Assembly (NCBI RefSeq): GCF_000787575.1
Contig: NW_012236528.1
Location: 931,552 to 995,551 of the forward strand
Direction of reading: 5' to 3'
DNA length: 64,000 nt
From: Acytostelium subglobosum LB1
Lineage: Eukaryota > Evosea > Eumycetozoa > Acytosteliales > Acytosteliaceae
The notes under the pieces were generated by a model. That model did no database searches, had not been told where the DNA came from, and saw only the letters and a program-made list of their open reading frames with translations. The position numbers and the translations under genes are program-made. Below, one piece after another: positions 47,412 through 59,479 of this stretch (the stretch's first letter is position 1; each line of letters opens with the position of its first letter).

Positions 47412-47646
47412 TTAAAATACATCTGTACTTCCTACAACTCCAAACTCAATCATTTGGCGATTACTCTTGACCTTGAGGACAGGGTAGACGTCAAGAGGTG
47501 AGGTCATGTCCAAACCATTGAGCGCAGCCATTCGCAGAGTAGTCAAGGAACTGAATGTGTATGTGACTCGTTAGGAAGATGAGCCTTGACAAGTCTCGGA
47601 ATTGTACATCCAACAGGAATTTCTTGCCATCCGGCTTCAAGGACAT
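47412..47646 (-). CDS. Possible 64-residue small protein directly downstream of tRNA-Gln
   Basis: Exons 47591-47646 (MSLKPDGKKFLLDVQFRD) and 47412-47550 (SLTTLRMAALNGLDMTSPLD, then VYPVLKVKSNRQMIEFGVVG and STDVF) join through a 40-nt intron with donor gtcaag, a CTAAC branch-like site and acceptor attcag. The second exon has clear protein-like character with GC-ending codons and an in-frame TAA. The first exon and the weak donor are less sure. I do not recognise the product. Its start is only 43 nt below the 3' end of the tRNA on the same strand, leaving almost no room for an independent promoter, so it might also be a remnant or a 3' exon of something I have not resolved. Confidence 0.4.
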
Positions 47647-47688
47647 CCTGAATACGAAGTTCAGTTTGTTATTTTCCTTTTTAAGATA

Positions 47689-47760
47689 TTGCCCTGCTGA
47701 GATTCGAACTCAGATGACAGGATTCAGAGTCCTGGATCCTAACCCTTAGATGACAGAGCA
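47689..47760 (-). tRNA. tRNA-Gln (anticodon CUG)
   Basis: 72 nt folding into a complete cloverleaf on the minus strand. Acceptor TGCTCTG pairs with CAGGGCA (one G-T). The D arm is ATCT/GGAT with an 8-nt loop. The anticodon arm is CAGGA-CTCTGAA-TCCTG with CTG at positions 34-36. The variable loop is TCAT. The T arm is CTGAG-TTCGAAT-CTCAG. The discriminator is A. No intron and no encoded CCA, as expected for a eukaryotic nuclear tRNA. The anticodon reads CAG, relevant in a genome with many CAG/CAA runs. There is no run of four T on the transcribed strand until about 270 nt downstream. Confidence 0.94.
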
Positions 47761-47989
47761 TTCGTGCGCCAAAAATAATTTTGCTCAACATATATTGTAA
47801 AAACATTTTGATCCAATTTTACACAAAGTCAGTTGGATCGTAGAATTTTATGGTACGGTTTGAGGTAGTTGCCAAAGTTGACTAAGGAATAGTGCCGACG
47901 TTTGTCACACTCAACCTATTAATTCATTAAACATTAGACCAAGACTGAGGGAAAGTGGATGCAACACATTTACAAATCATTTATTGTTA

Positions 47990-48317
47990 TTAACAATATC
48001 TGCCACAGACTGGTGGTGGGAAGCATGGGTAGCATGGTGGTGGGTAGCATGGGTAGCAAGCTGGATAAGCTACAAACTCCTGATAAGTGTGGTTGACAGG
48101 TCCACATGGACCACAACCCGATGTTGAGTTTCCTCCCTGAGAAGATCCACTGCTTCCAGATGAACCAATAACGCTTCCACTCATTGATGATGGCATAAAG
48201 CTACTGACGGATGATGTAATGGCCTCTATAATAATTGTTGTTTGAAAGTTAGAATTAAATGTTTGATTTATCGTGTGAGGATATTAATTAATAATGATTT
48301 AACTTACTGATCAACAT
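47990..48317 (-). CDS. Small Ser/Gly then Cys/Pro-rich protein (81 residues)
   Basis: A 10-nt first coding exon (48308-48317, ATG TTG ATC A) joins to 47990-48225 in frame, giving an N-terminus MLIKAITSSVSSFMPSSMSG. A Ser/Gly/Asn stretch follows, then a C-terminus of repeated aromatic-Pro-Cys units (PACYPCYPPPCYPCFPPPVC). It resembles in layout the many small developmentally regulated dictyostelid proteins with a Ser-rich start and Cys/Gly- or Cys/Pro-rich tail (hssA/2C/7E-like), but the tail differs, so I leave it unnamed. The regular CYPC/CFPP spacing suggests metal binding or disulfide crosslinking (inference). The intron directly after the third codon is a feature shared with several such small genes. 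Confidence 0.7.
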
Positions 48318-49245
48318 GTTTTATAAAGTTAAGTAAGAAGTTAATTAATTAAATTAAAGGATTAGTTAGTTTGTTTGATTGTTAGATTGAATATCTGATG
48401 ATGGATAATGTTTGGGAATTCCCAATGATTAAATAGAATTCCAGGATGGCATGGAAGGAGGGAAAAGGAAGTTGTATCCAATGAGTCAATCTCGTACATT
48501 ATTTGTAATATTGACGATCGAAGATATGATTAATACAAAGTTGACCCAATATCCATTGATGGTTGAATGTAAAGTACAACTTGTCAATCATCCATCCTTA
48601 TAATTCATGTATTATAACAGTTGTCGACAATGATGGTGATTGAACATATAAGGTAAGATAAATATTGATTGATTGATTGATTGATTGAAAGTGTCAGTGA
48701 GGTGATGGTCATTCCAATTCAAGTTCAATCACGTATCCATGCTCTGATTGGTTAGTTCATTGGTGGTAACTCCAATACAACCTTCTGTTCACACAACTCT
48801 TACATTTGTGATTGAGAGATTGATTGAGTGATTGAATGTTGTTTAGTTGTTACAATCAACGACAGTGAATTGATTAATATAGATACATTCGTAATACGGA
48901 TAATGGCCAAGGGCGAGTAGTCGTCGCTGTTGTGAAGATAAGTAAGGGGTAATGTCACACATTTGATCAACCCCAATCTTAAACATCTTCACCTTAGGTA
49001 GACACGTGATTGATTGGTCAGTGTGTATGTGTACATGTAACACACGATCACATGATGCATGGTGAATGACTAATGTACTTCATGAGTCCAATGATGAAGA
49101 AAGACATTTGGTTACCTATTCCGTACTTCCAAAAAAATGGAAAGAGTCCTTTGACGCGTCCATTGGTCATCAGGTCACGACTGATGTTCATTGTGTCTAG
49201 CCCCTCATCAGATACCAATCAAACATATACATATTCGCATCAACC
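48318..49245. other. Divergent upstream region, Cys/Pro-rich gene / SAM50
   Basis: 928 bp with no supported gene. It contains (GATT)n at about 48667-48687 and the palindromic TGGGAATTCCCA near 48413-48424. The in-frame region upstream of the SAM50 ATG carries a TAG near 49198, supporting the start at 49246. Confidence 0.55.
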
Positions 49246-50903
49246 ATGGCAAAGGTATACACTATCTATGACATGATGATGATCAACATGTGATCATCCC
49301 GAAACTGATCAGTTTACTAACACATCAATCAATCATCAATCAATTCAGGTCGAGTTGACATTCAATCAGATTAGGTCCAATGATGAGTATTTGCGAAGGA
49401 CGTACTTTAAGAACATTGATACGTACGCAGGCGACAAGAAAAGACTACGTAGATATGTACAGGATGGTATACAACTGATGGAGCGTGATCAGATCATGTC
49501 GCAGGGTGACTACACCGTTGGCGATGACGGACGCACCGTCACCATCTCTGCGATCAAGCGCGGTATCTCCCTAGACACCTCGATCAACACCGACTTTACA
49601 CAAAAGACCATCCTCTCCATCGTCAATCCCTTTGGCTATGGTGGTGAGGTTGGTGGCGAGGGTTCAGTTGGCATCTTCAAGACATTGAATGGTGGTGTAT
49701 GTATTCATCGTGCCTTGCTCGTCAACAGACCGACTCATTCGATCAAACATACATACAGATATATTATAAGGATAGATATAACAACAAGATTGAGTTGTCA
49801 AAGAGATTGGAGAACCCTATCGAGCTGTAAGCATACATACTTGGATGGATGGACGCGTGGACACGCATTAGACACACGCGCGAGCATTAGATTTCTGACA
49901 TGACTCACAACACGATAGCAACAAGAACTTACAGATTGAAGAGTCATGTATCACATTCCATCCAAACAACTATGGTCGACACTACTTTAGCCTCTACGCA
50001 GGTGACAGAAGAACCTTTGTCTCTGGTGAAAACAAGGATGAGGAGTAAGATTGGACTGATCGGACGATATTGCACACGCGACACTCACTGACTTGATCAT
50101 CGATTGTAGGATGAGGAATCATACTGGCTTCTCACATAAGCTGAGTCTGACGCACAAGTATTACTATTTCAAGGAGTGGATGTCAAGGAAGACTGGATTG
50201 TACGGACTTGGTCTGTGGGGCAGAATTCACAATGAGGTGGCTGGAGGTCCATTCAGTACCAAGTTCATCAAGACAGAGTCATTCACTCATATATACTATC
50301 CCCTCTACAGAGGCTTTGTAAGTTGATCAATAACACCCAATCCTTCGATCACTCAACTCATTCATTCATTCAATGAACTTTAGAACTTGGAATGCATGCT
50401 TGCCTTTGGAGGTCTTTACAATATGGCGAGAGGAATGTCTCCAATGATCGATAGGTTCTACAATGGTGTATCATATCACTTCAAGGGATTCGAATATAAG
50501 GGATTGGCAACAACAAAGAGCAAGAGTATGGATTGGATTGGATTGATTGATTGATTGAATGGTGCCAAAGATAGGATACTAACATTGTTGAACAACAGAG
50601 CCAAGCCTTGGAGGAGACTTCTATCACAACACAACACTCTATTTGACAAAGGATATTGATGACTATCCAGGCCAAGCATTCTTGTTCTACGCATTTGGTA
50701 ACTCTGTGTTGAACTATGATAACTTTGGATCGTGCATGAGGGAGTTGTTGCGACCAGACAACTACAGACACACTGTTGGATTTGGCTTCCGATTCGAAAC
50801 AGGACCAGCACTAGTTGACATCTACGTCGGACATCCCCTCAAGAAGCTTCAATCAGACCAATCAAACAGGATGGGCATCAACTTCAATTTGAAGTTCTTC
50901 TAA
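49246..50903 (+). CDS. samm50: SAM50/TOB55-like mitochondrial outer-membrane beta-barrel assembly protein
   Basis: Seven exons: 49246-49254, 49349-49696, 49759-49826, 49919-50044, 50110-50317, 50384-50525 and 50599-50903 (401 residues). The first coding exon is just ATG GCA AAG, with an upstream in-frame stop. The N-terminal part (VELTFNQIRSNDEYLRRTYF) may be a reduced POTRA domain. The rest is rich in alternating aromatic strands typical of Omp85 barrels (SHKLSLTHKYYYFKEWM, GRHYFSLYAGDR). The family hallmark near the C-terminus is PMIDRFYNGVSYHFKGFEYKG, matching the DRF..GG...RGF pattern of SAM50. The last strand is NRMGINFNLKFF. The protein would insert beta-barrels into the outer membrane. 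It is shorter than yeast and human SAM50 (about 470-485), mainly at the N-terminus. Confidence 0.8.
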
Positions 50904-51303
50904 GAAGTACTTAGTTGGACATTAAATGTCACCGACTGAGTTGGTTGGTTGGTTGGACAACAACATCAACAATGGACATGGACATGTCTTGGTTATTTAT
51001 GGCGCCAAGAACCTTTGCTCGAGGTAGAGCATATTCCAGATCTTTGCCCCGACTTCCACTTTTGGAATTGTTTTGTGAAGATTCGTTTCATTTTGATCAC
51101 CTTTTTGGTTGTGGAGGGTGGTTTTGCAACCAAAGGGGTGCAAATGGGCGTGGTGCAGAAGGTCCCTTGAACACCAACTTGTTGTTTGTTTGGTACCAAA
51201 CTAACTAATCGATGGCACAAGTGTCACTCCAAACAACATAAACAACACTGTATGCATACTTAATTGTTAACAACTACTACTCCAATCATACATGTAATAG
51301 GAG
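50904..51303. other. Spacer SAM50 / SAC phosphatase
   Basis: 400 bp, no gene seen. GGTT repeats near 50941-50956; TTGTTAACAA palindrome near 51264. Confidence 0.5.
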
Positions 51304-54300
51304 ATGGATAACAACACAAACAATAATAACAATAGCAATAATGAAGATAGTAGTACTACTACAGGTGAACCAGTAACCTATGTATATCCCAATGTCAATG
51401 TTGTAGTGTTAGACTCATTCATGTTGTTGCAGACATCTGCCAACCATGAACATGAAGACCCAAAGACAGTATTTATAGATCGTTCAACAGGCAATGTAGA
51501 ATTGAGAGGTAGGTCGATGTGATGGACTCGGGACAGGGAGGCACGCACTCAATCAATCCTAACTTGGTACTGACCAAATTACAGCTGGGACAAGATGCAA
51601 TGATAACAGAACCTATTAGAACTGTTTATAAGACACATGGATGTCTTGGAATCATAAGTTTACTATCGGGTCCACATTTGTTGACTATTGCCGAGAGAAC
51701 AGAAGTTGGTGCCATTCGAGGCAATGACAACGTCATATACCGAGTGACCAAGACAAACATACATCCAATCTTAGCCACTCCAATAGCATTGACTGATGCA
51801 GAGGTATGTCCCACTCACAATCCAGGCTTGGTCCATAAGTGATCGTTCACTCACTCACTCAATCACTCATTCAATCTTGGATACAAAACAGAGATTGGAA
51901 GAGAAGAACTACTTGGCAATACTGAATAACATGTTGGAGACATTCTCATTCTACTTCTCATATGACTTTGATGTTACACATACGGAACAACGCATATCGG
52001 ACATTGAATGTTGTGTCCAATCACAGAGTTCACCACTATGGAAACGAGCTGACCAAAGGTTCTTCTGGAATCAACATCTCCAGAAGAAGTTCATCGATGC
52101 CGAATGCCATCCATTCATTCTCCCAATCATGGATGGTCGTATGTATACACATATACTCACTCCAATCAATCAATCACATACTCTTACTCATACTTAACTT
52201 AGACATCAAGATACTCAACTGCGAAATCAATTCAAACAAGTTCAAGTATATATTTATATCGAGGAGGAGTTGTAAGAGAGCTGGAGCTAGGTATCATATG
52301 AGAGGCGCAGATCCACTGGGCAATGTAGCAAACTTTGTAGAGACTGAGCAGATCGTTGTCTTTGATCAGGTGCTCACATCATATGTTCAGACCAGAGGTT
52401 CAATACCCTTAATATGGAAACAGAAGCGTAAAGGACTAAAGCCAACTCCAATACCAGGCAACAATATTCTAACTGTAAGGATTGGGACTAGATTGATGGA
52501 TGGATGATGGGGCACAATCATACTCATACTCCTTGATTATCCCCATCCAGGACAGAGCATTCACATCACATTGCGATGAACTGATAACATTGTATGGTCC
52601 ACAAGTTATGGTATCATTGATTGATCATCATGGAGGAGAGTCAACAATTGGTAACATGTTTGAGACTTATGCCAAGTTGTCAAGACATGCCAATCCCACA
52701 GCCACAACAACAGCCACATCCCCGGCCACAGATACAAACACAACAGACAAAGACACATCGACAATGTTAAGATACTACTCATTCGACTTCCATGATAAAT
52801 GCAAGAACAATCGATATGAGAACTTGAGCGAACTGTTGGACCTAGTGCGTCCACATCTTGACAGACATGGATACTTGTTCAAGAGCACGGCGTGCCAAGC
52901 ACCATTGTTGCGCCAGGGCGGCACATTCCGAACGAATTGCATCGATTGCCTGGACCGCACCAACGTCTTCCAGAGCATACTGGCACATAGTATGCTACAC
53001 AAACAGTTGTCAAAGATGGGTATCATCTCACCGTATGATCGCGTCGAGGATCACGCGGCATTTGAGTTGCTGTTCAAGAATGTATGGGCGGACAATGCCG
53101 ATGTGATGAGCCAGCGATATACGGGTACCGCCGCGCTCAAGACCGACTTTACACGCACAGGCAAGCGCAGTGTCAAGGGCACAATGACCGATGGCGTCAC
53201 CTCGGTCAAGCGATACATCAACACCAACTTCAAGGACGACGAGAAGCAGCTGGCGCTCGACCTGTTCCTTGGCAAGCTGGTCGTTGAGAAGTGGACGTCC
53301 GACCAGCTGGCTGTCGATGGCTGCGAGCTGGACGTCGAGTACCTGGTGGACGAGGAGGAACGCATCATTGTGTCGGCCGTCCTGTCTGTGCGCACGATGG
53401 GATCGACTGCGACTCGCTGCGTCTCTCTTTGGATCCCCGAGAGTGGCCGGCGCAAGGACGTGCTGCTGGACAACATCATATTGGTCGAGCGCAGCAAGCA
53501 TAACTACCGATCACTCAATCTCTATCATTTGGAAAGTGCAACGCCAGAGATCATCATATTCTCGACGTCTTTGGCGCGCGAACAATTCATTCACGAGCTT
53601 TATAGACATGGCGACGTGGGCCATACACCCAGTCTGAGAAACTCCAACAGCCAGACGATTCAGGCCGAAGCACTGGACTGTCTGGTGGTGTCGATCAATG
53701 TGGATAGTCGGCCTGAGCGACTCGATGTGTTGGCCTATCTCCAACAACACAACATACCCAAGGACAAGAGTGTATATTACATAGCGGCACAGCGCATCAC
53801 TGACCAGGAGGATGGCAATGGACTGGGTGGACCGCCACTGACGGGCTGCCACGGCAACTGGTTCTACCAAATACGTCGATACTTTGGCCACGAATACACA
53901 ATGGTCACGACAGCAACCTCGCCACATACAGCCGCCATTGTTCTGGTGCACAAGGATCTGGCGTCCTACATATCCAACATCACAGTCAGCTGTCTACTCA
54001 GACGATTCTCCAACAAGAAGGTACAAATACCATCATCAGACGCGTTGACAGTGCCTACTGAGAGCTTGACACCTGTCACGCCAACATCATCGTCACCTCC
54101 ATCATCACCACCAAGTCCAAATCTTGCACAAGGCATGGAGGAGATCGCCTCACCTCCAGCGTTGACCTCGTCATCGACATCAGTGCTGACCAGTAGCAGA
54201 CTAAAGTTGTTGTCGAGGACTCAGTCAGTGTCACAGTTGTTCAAGTTTGGCAACAAGTTGAAGGAGACTGGTAACAAGCCAACGGATGCATTGAAGGAGT

Positions 54301-55619
54301 ATAAGAACAAGGACGTTCAATTTGGAACTACCATATCATTCAAGTTGAAGGAGACATCAGTATGCTTTGTCAATCATTGCAATTGGATGCCACTGTCTGT
54401 GGACGACCGCACATCAGTTCTCTACGTCAAAAACAACGAGTATCTCAACGTGTCCTATCGCTACACCTTCTGGACTGGCGACTCTGATGCGCAGTCCCTT
54501 GCATCCAGTGATTGGCAAAGCGTGGCAGCAACACCATCAATCCCATCAGACTCTACTACCACTACTACAGAGTTGTCCAATGGTATCTACTTCAAGTCCC
54601 TACCAGAGGCCGAACCCCTGTCCGTCACTAGTGATGCAGACTCGGTGTACACTGCCCTGCGCCTGCCACTCTTGTCGCCATACAGTTGGATGTCCAATGC
54701 AGGCGTGCCAACATTCATCTTTATCAAGTCACTGGTGGCCGATCAGTTTGATCTTCTGCCGCCTGGCACAAGACTGGACGCCTATCTCGAGTTCAACGCG
54801 CTGCACCTGGTCAGCCAGGACAACTGTGAGCGCACATCAAGTGTACGCTCAACATTGCCCGTGTGGAGCGAGTCCATTGAGCTGCGATCATTCATCGATG
54901 ACAAGGAGTACCTCAAGACACAGTACATACAGGTGGCACTCGTGTCCAAAGAGTTGATGGAGTACACTCTTGTGGGCAAGGGCGCCATCCCACTCAGCAA
55001 TGCATGTGGATCTGACCCAACGCCCTTCAAAGTCAACCTGTACTTGGAGGATGAACTGGCGTGTCAGCTGCAAGGTGAGGTCCAGGTGTTCTCCAAGCAC
55101 GAGGTGTGTCAACTGGTCGAGAAGGAAACATTACAGAAGCAGGCTGCTGCTGCTGCCGCCGCCGCTGCCTCTAGTGAACCAACGGTGGTTTCGGACACAC
55201 CAACACGATCATCCCCATTGCTGTCCTTCATACCATACTTTTCATCGCCAAGGTTCTCCTCGCCACAACTGTCACAGTCTACACAGGGTATGTCACCGCC
55301 ACCACCTTCGCAAGCCAACAAGACAGGCACAGCCACGCCATCATCACCATTATCCAAGAGTCAATCGATACTGTTTGGCAGCGTGCCCAAGTTCTCCAAA
55401 ATGATGGAGAACTTTAGTGAACTCAAGTTCAATCCATTCTCAAGACGAACATCTGCATTACCAACTGTTGTAGTTGATGGTGATGGAGATGATGATGTTA
55501 CAGATGATGAAGACGATGATGATGAAGATGACGAAGATGACCAAGATACACCATGCAGATCTGAAGATGATACCTCATCAATATGTGGTGTAATGGATGA
55601 TGATGACAATATGTTGTAG
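51304..55619 (+). CDS. SAC-domain phosphoinositide phosphatase, synaptojanin-like with degenerate 5-phosphatase region
   Basis: Five exons: 51304-51508 (or -51495), 51595 (or 51585)-51803, 51892-52138, 52203-52474 and 52551-55619 (about 1333 residues). The first junction has two in-frame solutions, a strong donor with a weak acceptor or the reverse. The SAC domain is complete, with FISRRSCKRAGARYHMRG and the catalytic RTNCIDCLDRTN (CX5R). After it comes a region with traces of an inositol-5-phosphatase fold: SINVDSRPERLDVL, and FGTTISFKLKETSVCFVN, which resembles GNKGAVAI..F..TSFCFVNCHL. The catalytic GDLNYR and GDHRPV-like motifs are not recognisable, so this half looks inactive. A C2-like segment (AGVPTFIFIKSLVADQF, PVWSESIEL) and an acidic tail (poly D/E) follow. 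It probably dephosphorylates PI4P or PI3P on endocytic or Golgi membranes. Confidence 0.85.
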
Positions 55620-56032
55620 AAGTAGTCATAGTAAACTAATTAATGGTCAATCTTATTTATCTCATGGACTTGATTGAGTGAGTGAATGAGATTGAATGAG
55701 AGGTGGAAGTTGGCGCCCTTTTTATTTTTTTAATTTAATTGTTCACAAACAAAGGGAGGGAGAGAGGATGATGTGGGCCACAAAGGTTACCCTCTCACTA
55801 ACTTCCAACACAATTCATAAACCATAACATATATACATAATCAATCAACAACATTCTATCTTTCACATATACATATTAGCAATAGTCTATCCTCATCATT
55901 ATTAGTGCGAACAGATCGATTGATTGAATTAATTGATTGAATTGATTGATTGATTGATTGATTGACACAGCACAAACAAGCCAATCCAATACCATAGTCA
56001 AGATAATACAAGACAAGAAAAGACAAGACGAT
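55620..56032. other. Spacer upstream of rblA with GATTGATT repeat
   Basis: 413 bp. GATTGATT/GAATTGATT repeats at 55917-55965, opposite in orientation to those in most intronic CAATCA repeats. An in-frame ATG at 55958 could extend rblA by 25 residues. A poly-T tract near 55720 may serve the upstream gene's 3' end. Confidence 0.55.
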
Positions 56033-59000
56033 ATGGCAACACCATCGATATTTAAGAGAAGCGACAGTAATTTGAGCAGTTGCACGGATGATGAACCAGT
56101 TAGCCAGGGTGGTTCAATGGATGAATTGGTGGCCGCAGTAGATAGTCTGCGTGGTGAGACCGCCCTACTCAGCATGGATGAGCTGAGACCAAAGCTAGTA
56201 GACATTGCCACCACTCTAAACGTTGACCAAACAACAACCTCAATAGCATTGGACCTACTAGAGTATATACAGTTAACCAATGATGTACGTACATCAACTG
56301 AATGAATGAGTGAGTCAGGACCATGGACTAACCATCACATCACACAACTCAACACAACCAAACACCAACAGACATCAGATATCAATCAAAGATATTATAT
56401 AGCATGTTCATTGTTTGTTGCAGGAAACAAACGATTCAATACGCTTATACCAAAGACACTGTCGACACACCTCAGCACGGAGCAGCTGACACACAGCGTC
56501 TATCTGTCACAGCTGCTCAAAACTGCCGACATCAAGATGCGCGACTTTTTTGAGATACTACCATCGTTCGTATCGATGCTCCGATGCGACACTCAGCCAC
56601 TGGGCGAGATGACGCGCAAGCTCGGCGTCTCATTCGTCGTGCTCAACGTCATCTATCGCAAGTACGAAGACACGTATCGCAGCTGCTTCCAGTTCAATCC
56701 GGTCACGGACCGTCTGGCGGGTGGCGGCATGGGCAGTGTGGCGCGCAATCAGGCACTGGGGCGCTTCAGCGACGAGCACCTCTTTGACATTGGCTGGCAC
56801 ATCTATCTGTACTGCAAGCGCAGGCTGTTCAACACGACACCCGATCTTATCCAGTCGACCAACCTCATCATATGCAGCATCAATCTAGTGTACAGCAAGT
56901 CGAACCTACTCTCCAAGCTCAGTCTACCACTTCCCCCATCCTCCTCCCATGTTGGCGACAACAACAACGATAACAATAACAACAATAACAACAACAACAA
57001 TCACACAGACAATCCAAACGAGATACTAGAGTATCTATGTAGAAAGATAGACATATCCCTGTACAAGGAACTTGTAAATACCAACAAGACAACATTCACC
57101 AACTTGGTCAAAGAGGTAAGTAGTCGCGGTCCATGTCCATGTCCAAATCAGGTGACTAACCAATCAATAACTCTTAGATGGTGAATGATCAACTACTTCA
57201 ACAATCAAACAATGATATTGTGTTCTCAACATCCAATATCTCATCGATATTGGCGAGCTTCAATAAGCATTATGAGCGACAGTATTACGCCGGTGGTGAT
57301 ATTGATGAGCGTTGCTTCCTCACGGACAAGGCCGCAATTGGAACACCCTTTAAACAGGCCAACAACAACAACAATCAGATGTCTGCAAAGAAGGCCATGA
57401 CACCAGACTCCAAGTTCCAGCAGCCAGCCAGACATGCAAGGAACAACGCCTCAGACACACCGATCAAGTATCCAACCACGCCCAGCAAGGCCACAAACAG
57501 CTCGGGACACCTGCCCGCCACACCCATCTCTGCATCCCTATCAATGATTGCCTGGATAAAGGCCGTCAGCAAGTCGGACGATGTTCTGAGCACGACAGAG
57601 AGCCTGATCGAACGGGGCTCAAAGAAGGAGACCGTTCAGGACATTAGCAATCGCGTGAAGCAACTGACACAGAGCATTGACAAGCTGTACACTTCAGAGG
57701 AACTGTCGGAGCATGGCGCCGAGAGAATCCAGAACAAGAGGAGGACGTACGGCGTGCGACTCTACTACAAGCTGCTCGGCACGATCATTGAGCAGGAGTT
57801 GGCCAAGGGGTCGGCTGGCACCAAGACCCTGCCGTTCCTGCCAAACGAGGAGTTCAACCGATCGCTGCTGGCCACCAGCTACGACATGGTGTGCTATGCG
57901 TACAAGCTGGACGCGCTGCTGTTCCCCTACTTTGTCAACCGATTCCAGATACTGCCCTACAGTCATCTGCGTGTCATTGCCACCGTCATCAACCTGGGCA
58001 TCATCCCCGCACTGCTCACTCAACACCTGACCTCCATTGAGACCAAGATCATCGAGCAATACGCATGGACCACCAACTCATTCGTCTTTACGCACATTGA
58101 GCAATATCGTGAACCACTGTACCTATACGCCACACAATACAACTCAAGCAGCAGCAGTATTACGACTCAAGGCAACATACCATCGACGCCAACAAAGTCC
58201 AACAATACCTCGCTACTCAGCGCCACTCCAACCAAGCCCAACACAACATCAACGACCACAACAACGACAACAACTACATCCAATCTTCAATCACCAACTC
58301 CAGCAGCTCCAGGCCAACAAACATCACCCGTTCTAATGGTATGAAGCCCAACTCATCCCACTCCAACAATGTCCTCTACTAACATCCACTTCCACAACCA
58401 AACAGATGTTCTTTAGAAAGCTTATCATGCGACTGCAGGCCAAACTAAAACATTATGCAACAGAGCTGAGTCTGCCAGCGCAGATGGTGGCGCAGATGAA
58501 CTGGGTACTCCTGAAGCTTATCATTGAACATACTCGCATGCTACAGGATAGATACTTGGACACTGCCATCGCCTGCACCGTCTATGCCATTTGTAAATCA
58601 AACAACATGGAGATAGGATTTAAGTCACTGTTAGAGATAGCTTCAATACCAACACCAGTATGTATCAATCGATCAATCAATCAAACATCTTTACCTTGAT
58701 ACTTACTCACTTACTCAATCAATCAAACAATTTCCTAGGCTTACAAGGACATACCATTGAAAGAAGGAGAAAGTGGAAATATTATTGCATTCTACAACGC
58801 GATATACCTGGAAGAGATGACGTCGACTGTTGTCCAGGCAAAGGACAAGGTGCCACAAATGAAGGTGCCAATAACAACACCAACCAAGCAGTCTATGGCA
58901 ACAGTCGCCTCGCCAATGTCCAATGTCATATTCTCACCGATGGGATCGGCCGCGCGCGTCTCATCACTGACGCCATCAAAGACCACATCATACAGCATTG

Positions 59001-59479
59001 GCAAGACGCCCACCAAGGAGCTACGAAGCATCAATATGAGCATCAACCAGGCAGTTCCAATCAATGGCTTTGGCAACAGCAACAGCAACAATGCTCACCA
59101 CCAAGCAGTTGCTGGTGGTAGTGGATTGGGACTGACATCACTCGCGCCCATCGGATCGTCTGCATCGTCCACCAGCACATCGACCTCCTCGTCGTCATCC
59201 GTGTCACCTATACTTTCATCGGCATCCGAGATGGAGTTTAATGAGAACAGTTCAAATGGCGCCTACAACAGTCTGCAGTATCACGAGGCCAACTCCAAGG
59301 CAAGAGGCAAGCGTCTATTCTACAGAGAGGATGACAATGGCAATGGCAATGGAAATGGAAATAGTGGTGGCAACAGCAACAACAACTCATCATCTGGTAG
59401 TGGCAATAGACACACTCCAAGTCCATCCTCATCGAATGATGACAATGACGGTGTGCAAGAACCTCCATTGAAGAAATAA
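56033..59479 (+). CDS. rblA: Retinoblastoma-like protein
   Basis: Five exons: 56033-56284, 56372-57115, 57178-58338, 58406-58657 and 58739-59479 (1049 residues), all joining in phase 0. Regions: an N-terminal cyclin-like domain (YYIACSLFVAGNKRFNTLIP, QLLKTADIKMRDFFEILPSF); a spacer with poly-N; then pocket box A after a TPTK-type linker (SLSMIAWIKAVSKSDDVL, IFEQ-like IEQELAKG); a Thr/Ser/Pro spacer; and pocket box B (MFFRKLIMRLQAKLKHYATE, LDTAIACTVYAICKSNNMEI). The C-terminus has SPMGS, TPSK, TPTK and other SP/TP sites for CDK control. Rb proteins repress E2F-DP genes; in Dictyostelium rblA limits cell size and S-phase entry and affects stalk differentiation. The start at 56033 is preferred over the in-frame 55958. 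Confidence 0.92.

Noticed and set aside
48843-49200. Short frames upstream of SAM50 as additional N-terminal exons
   Set aside because: An in-frame TAG precedes the ATG at 49246, and no splice pattern improves the POTRA region.
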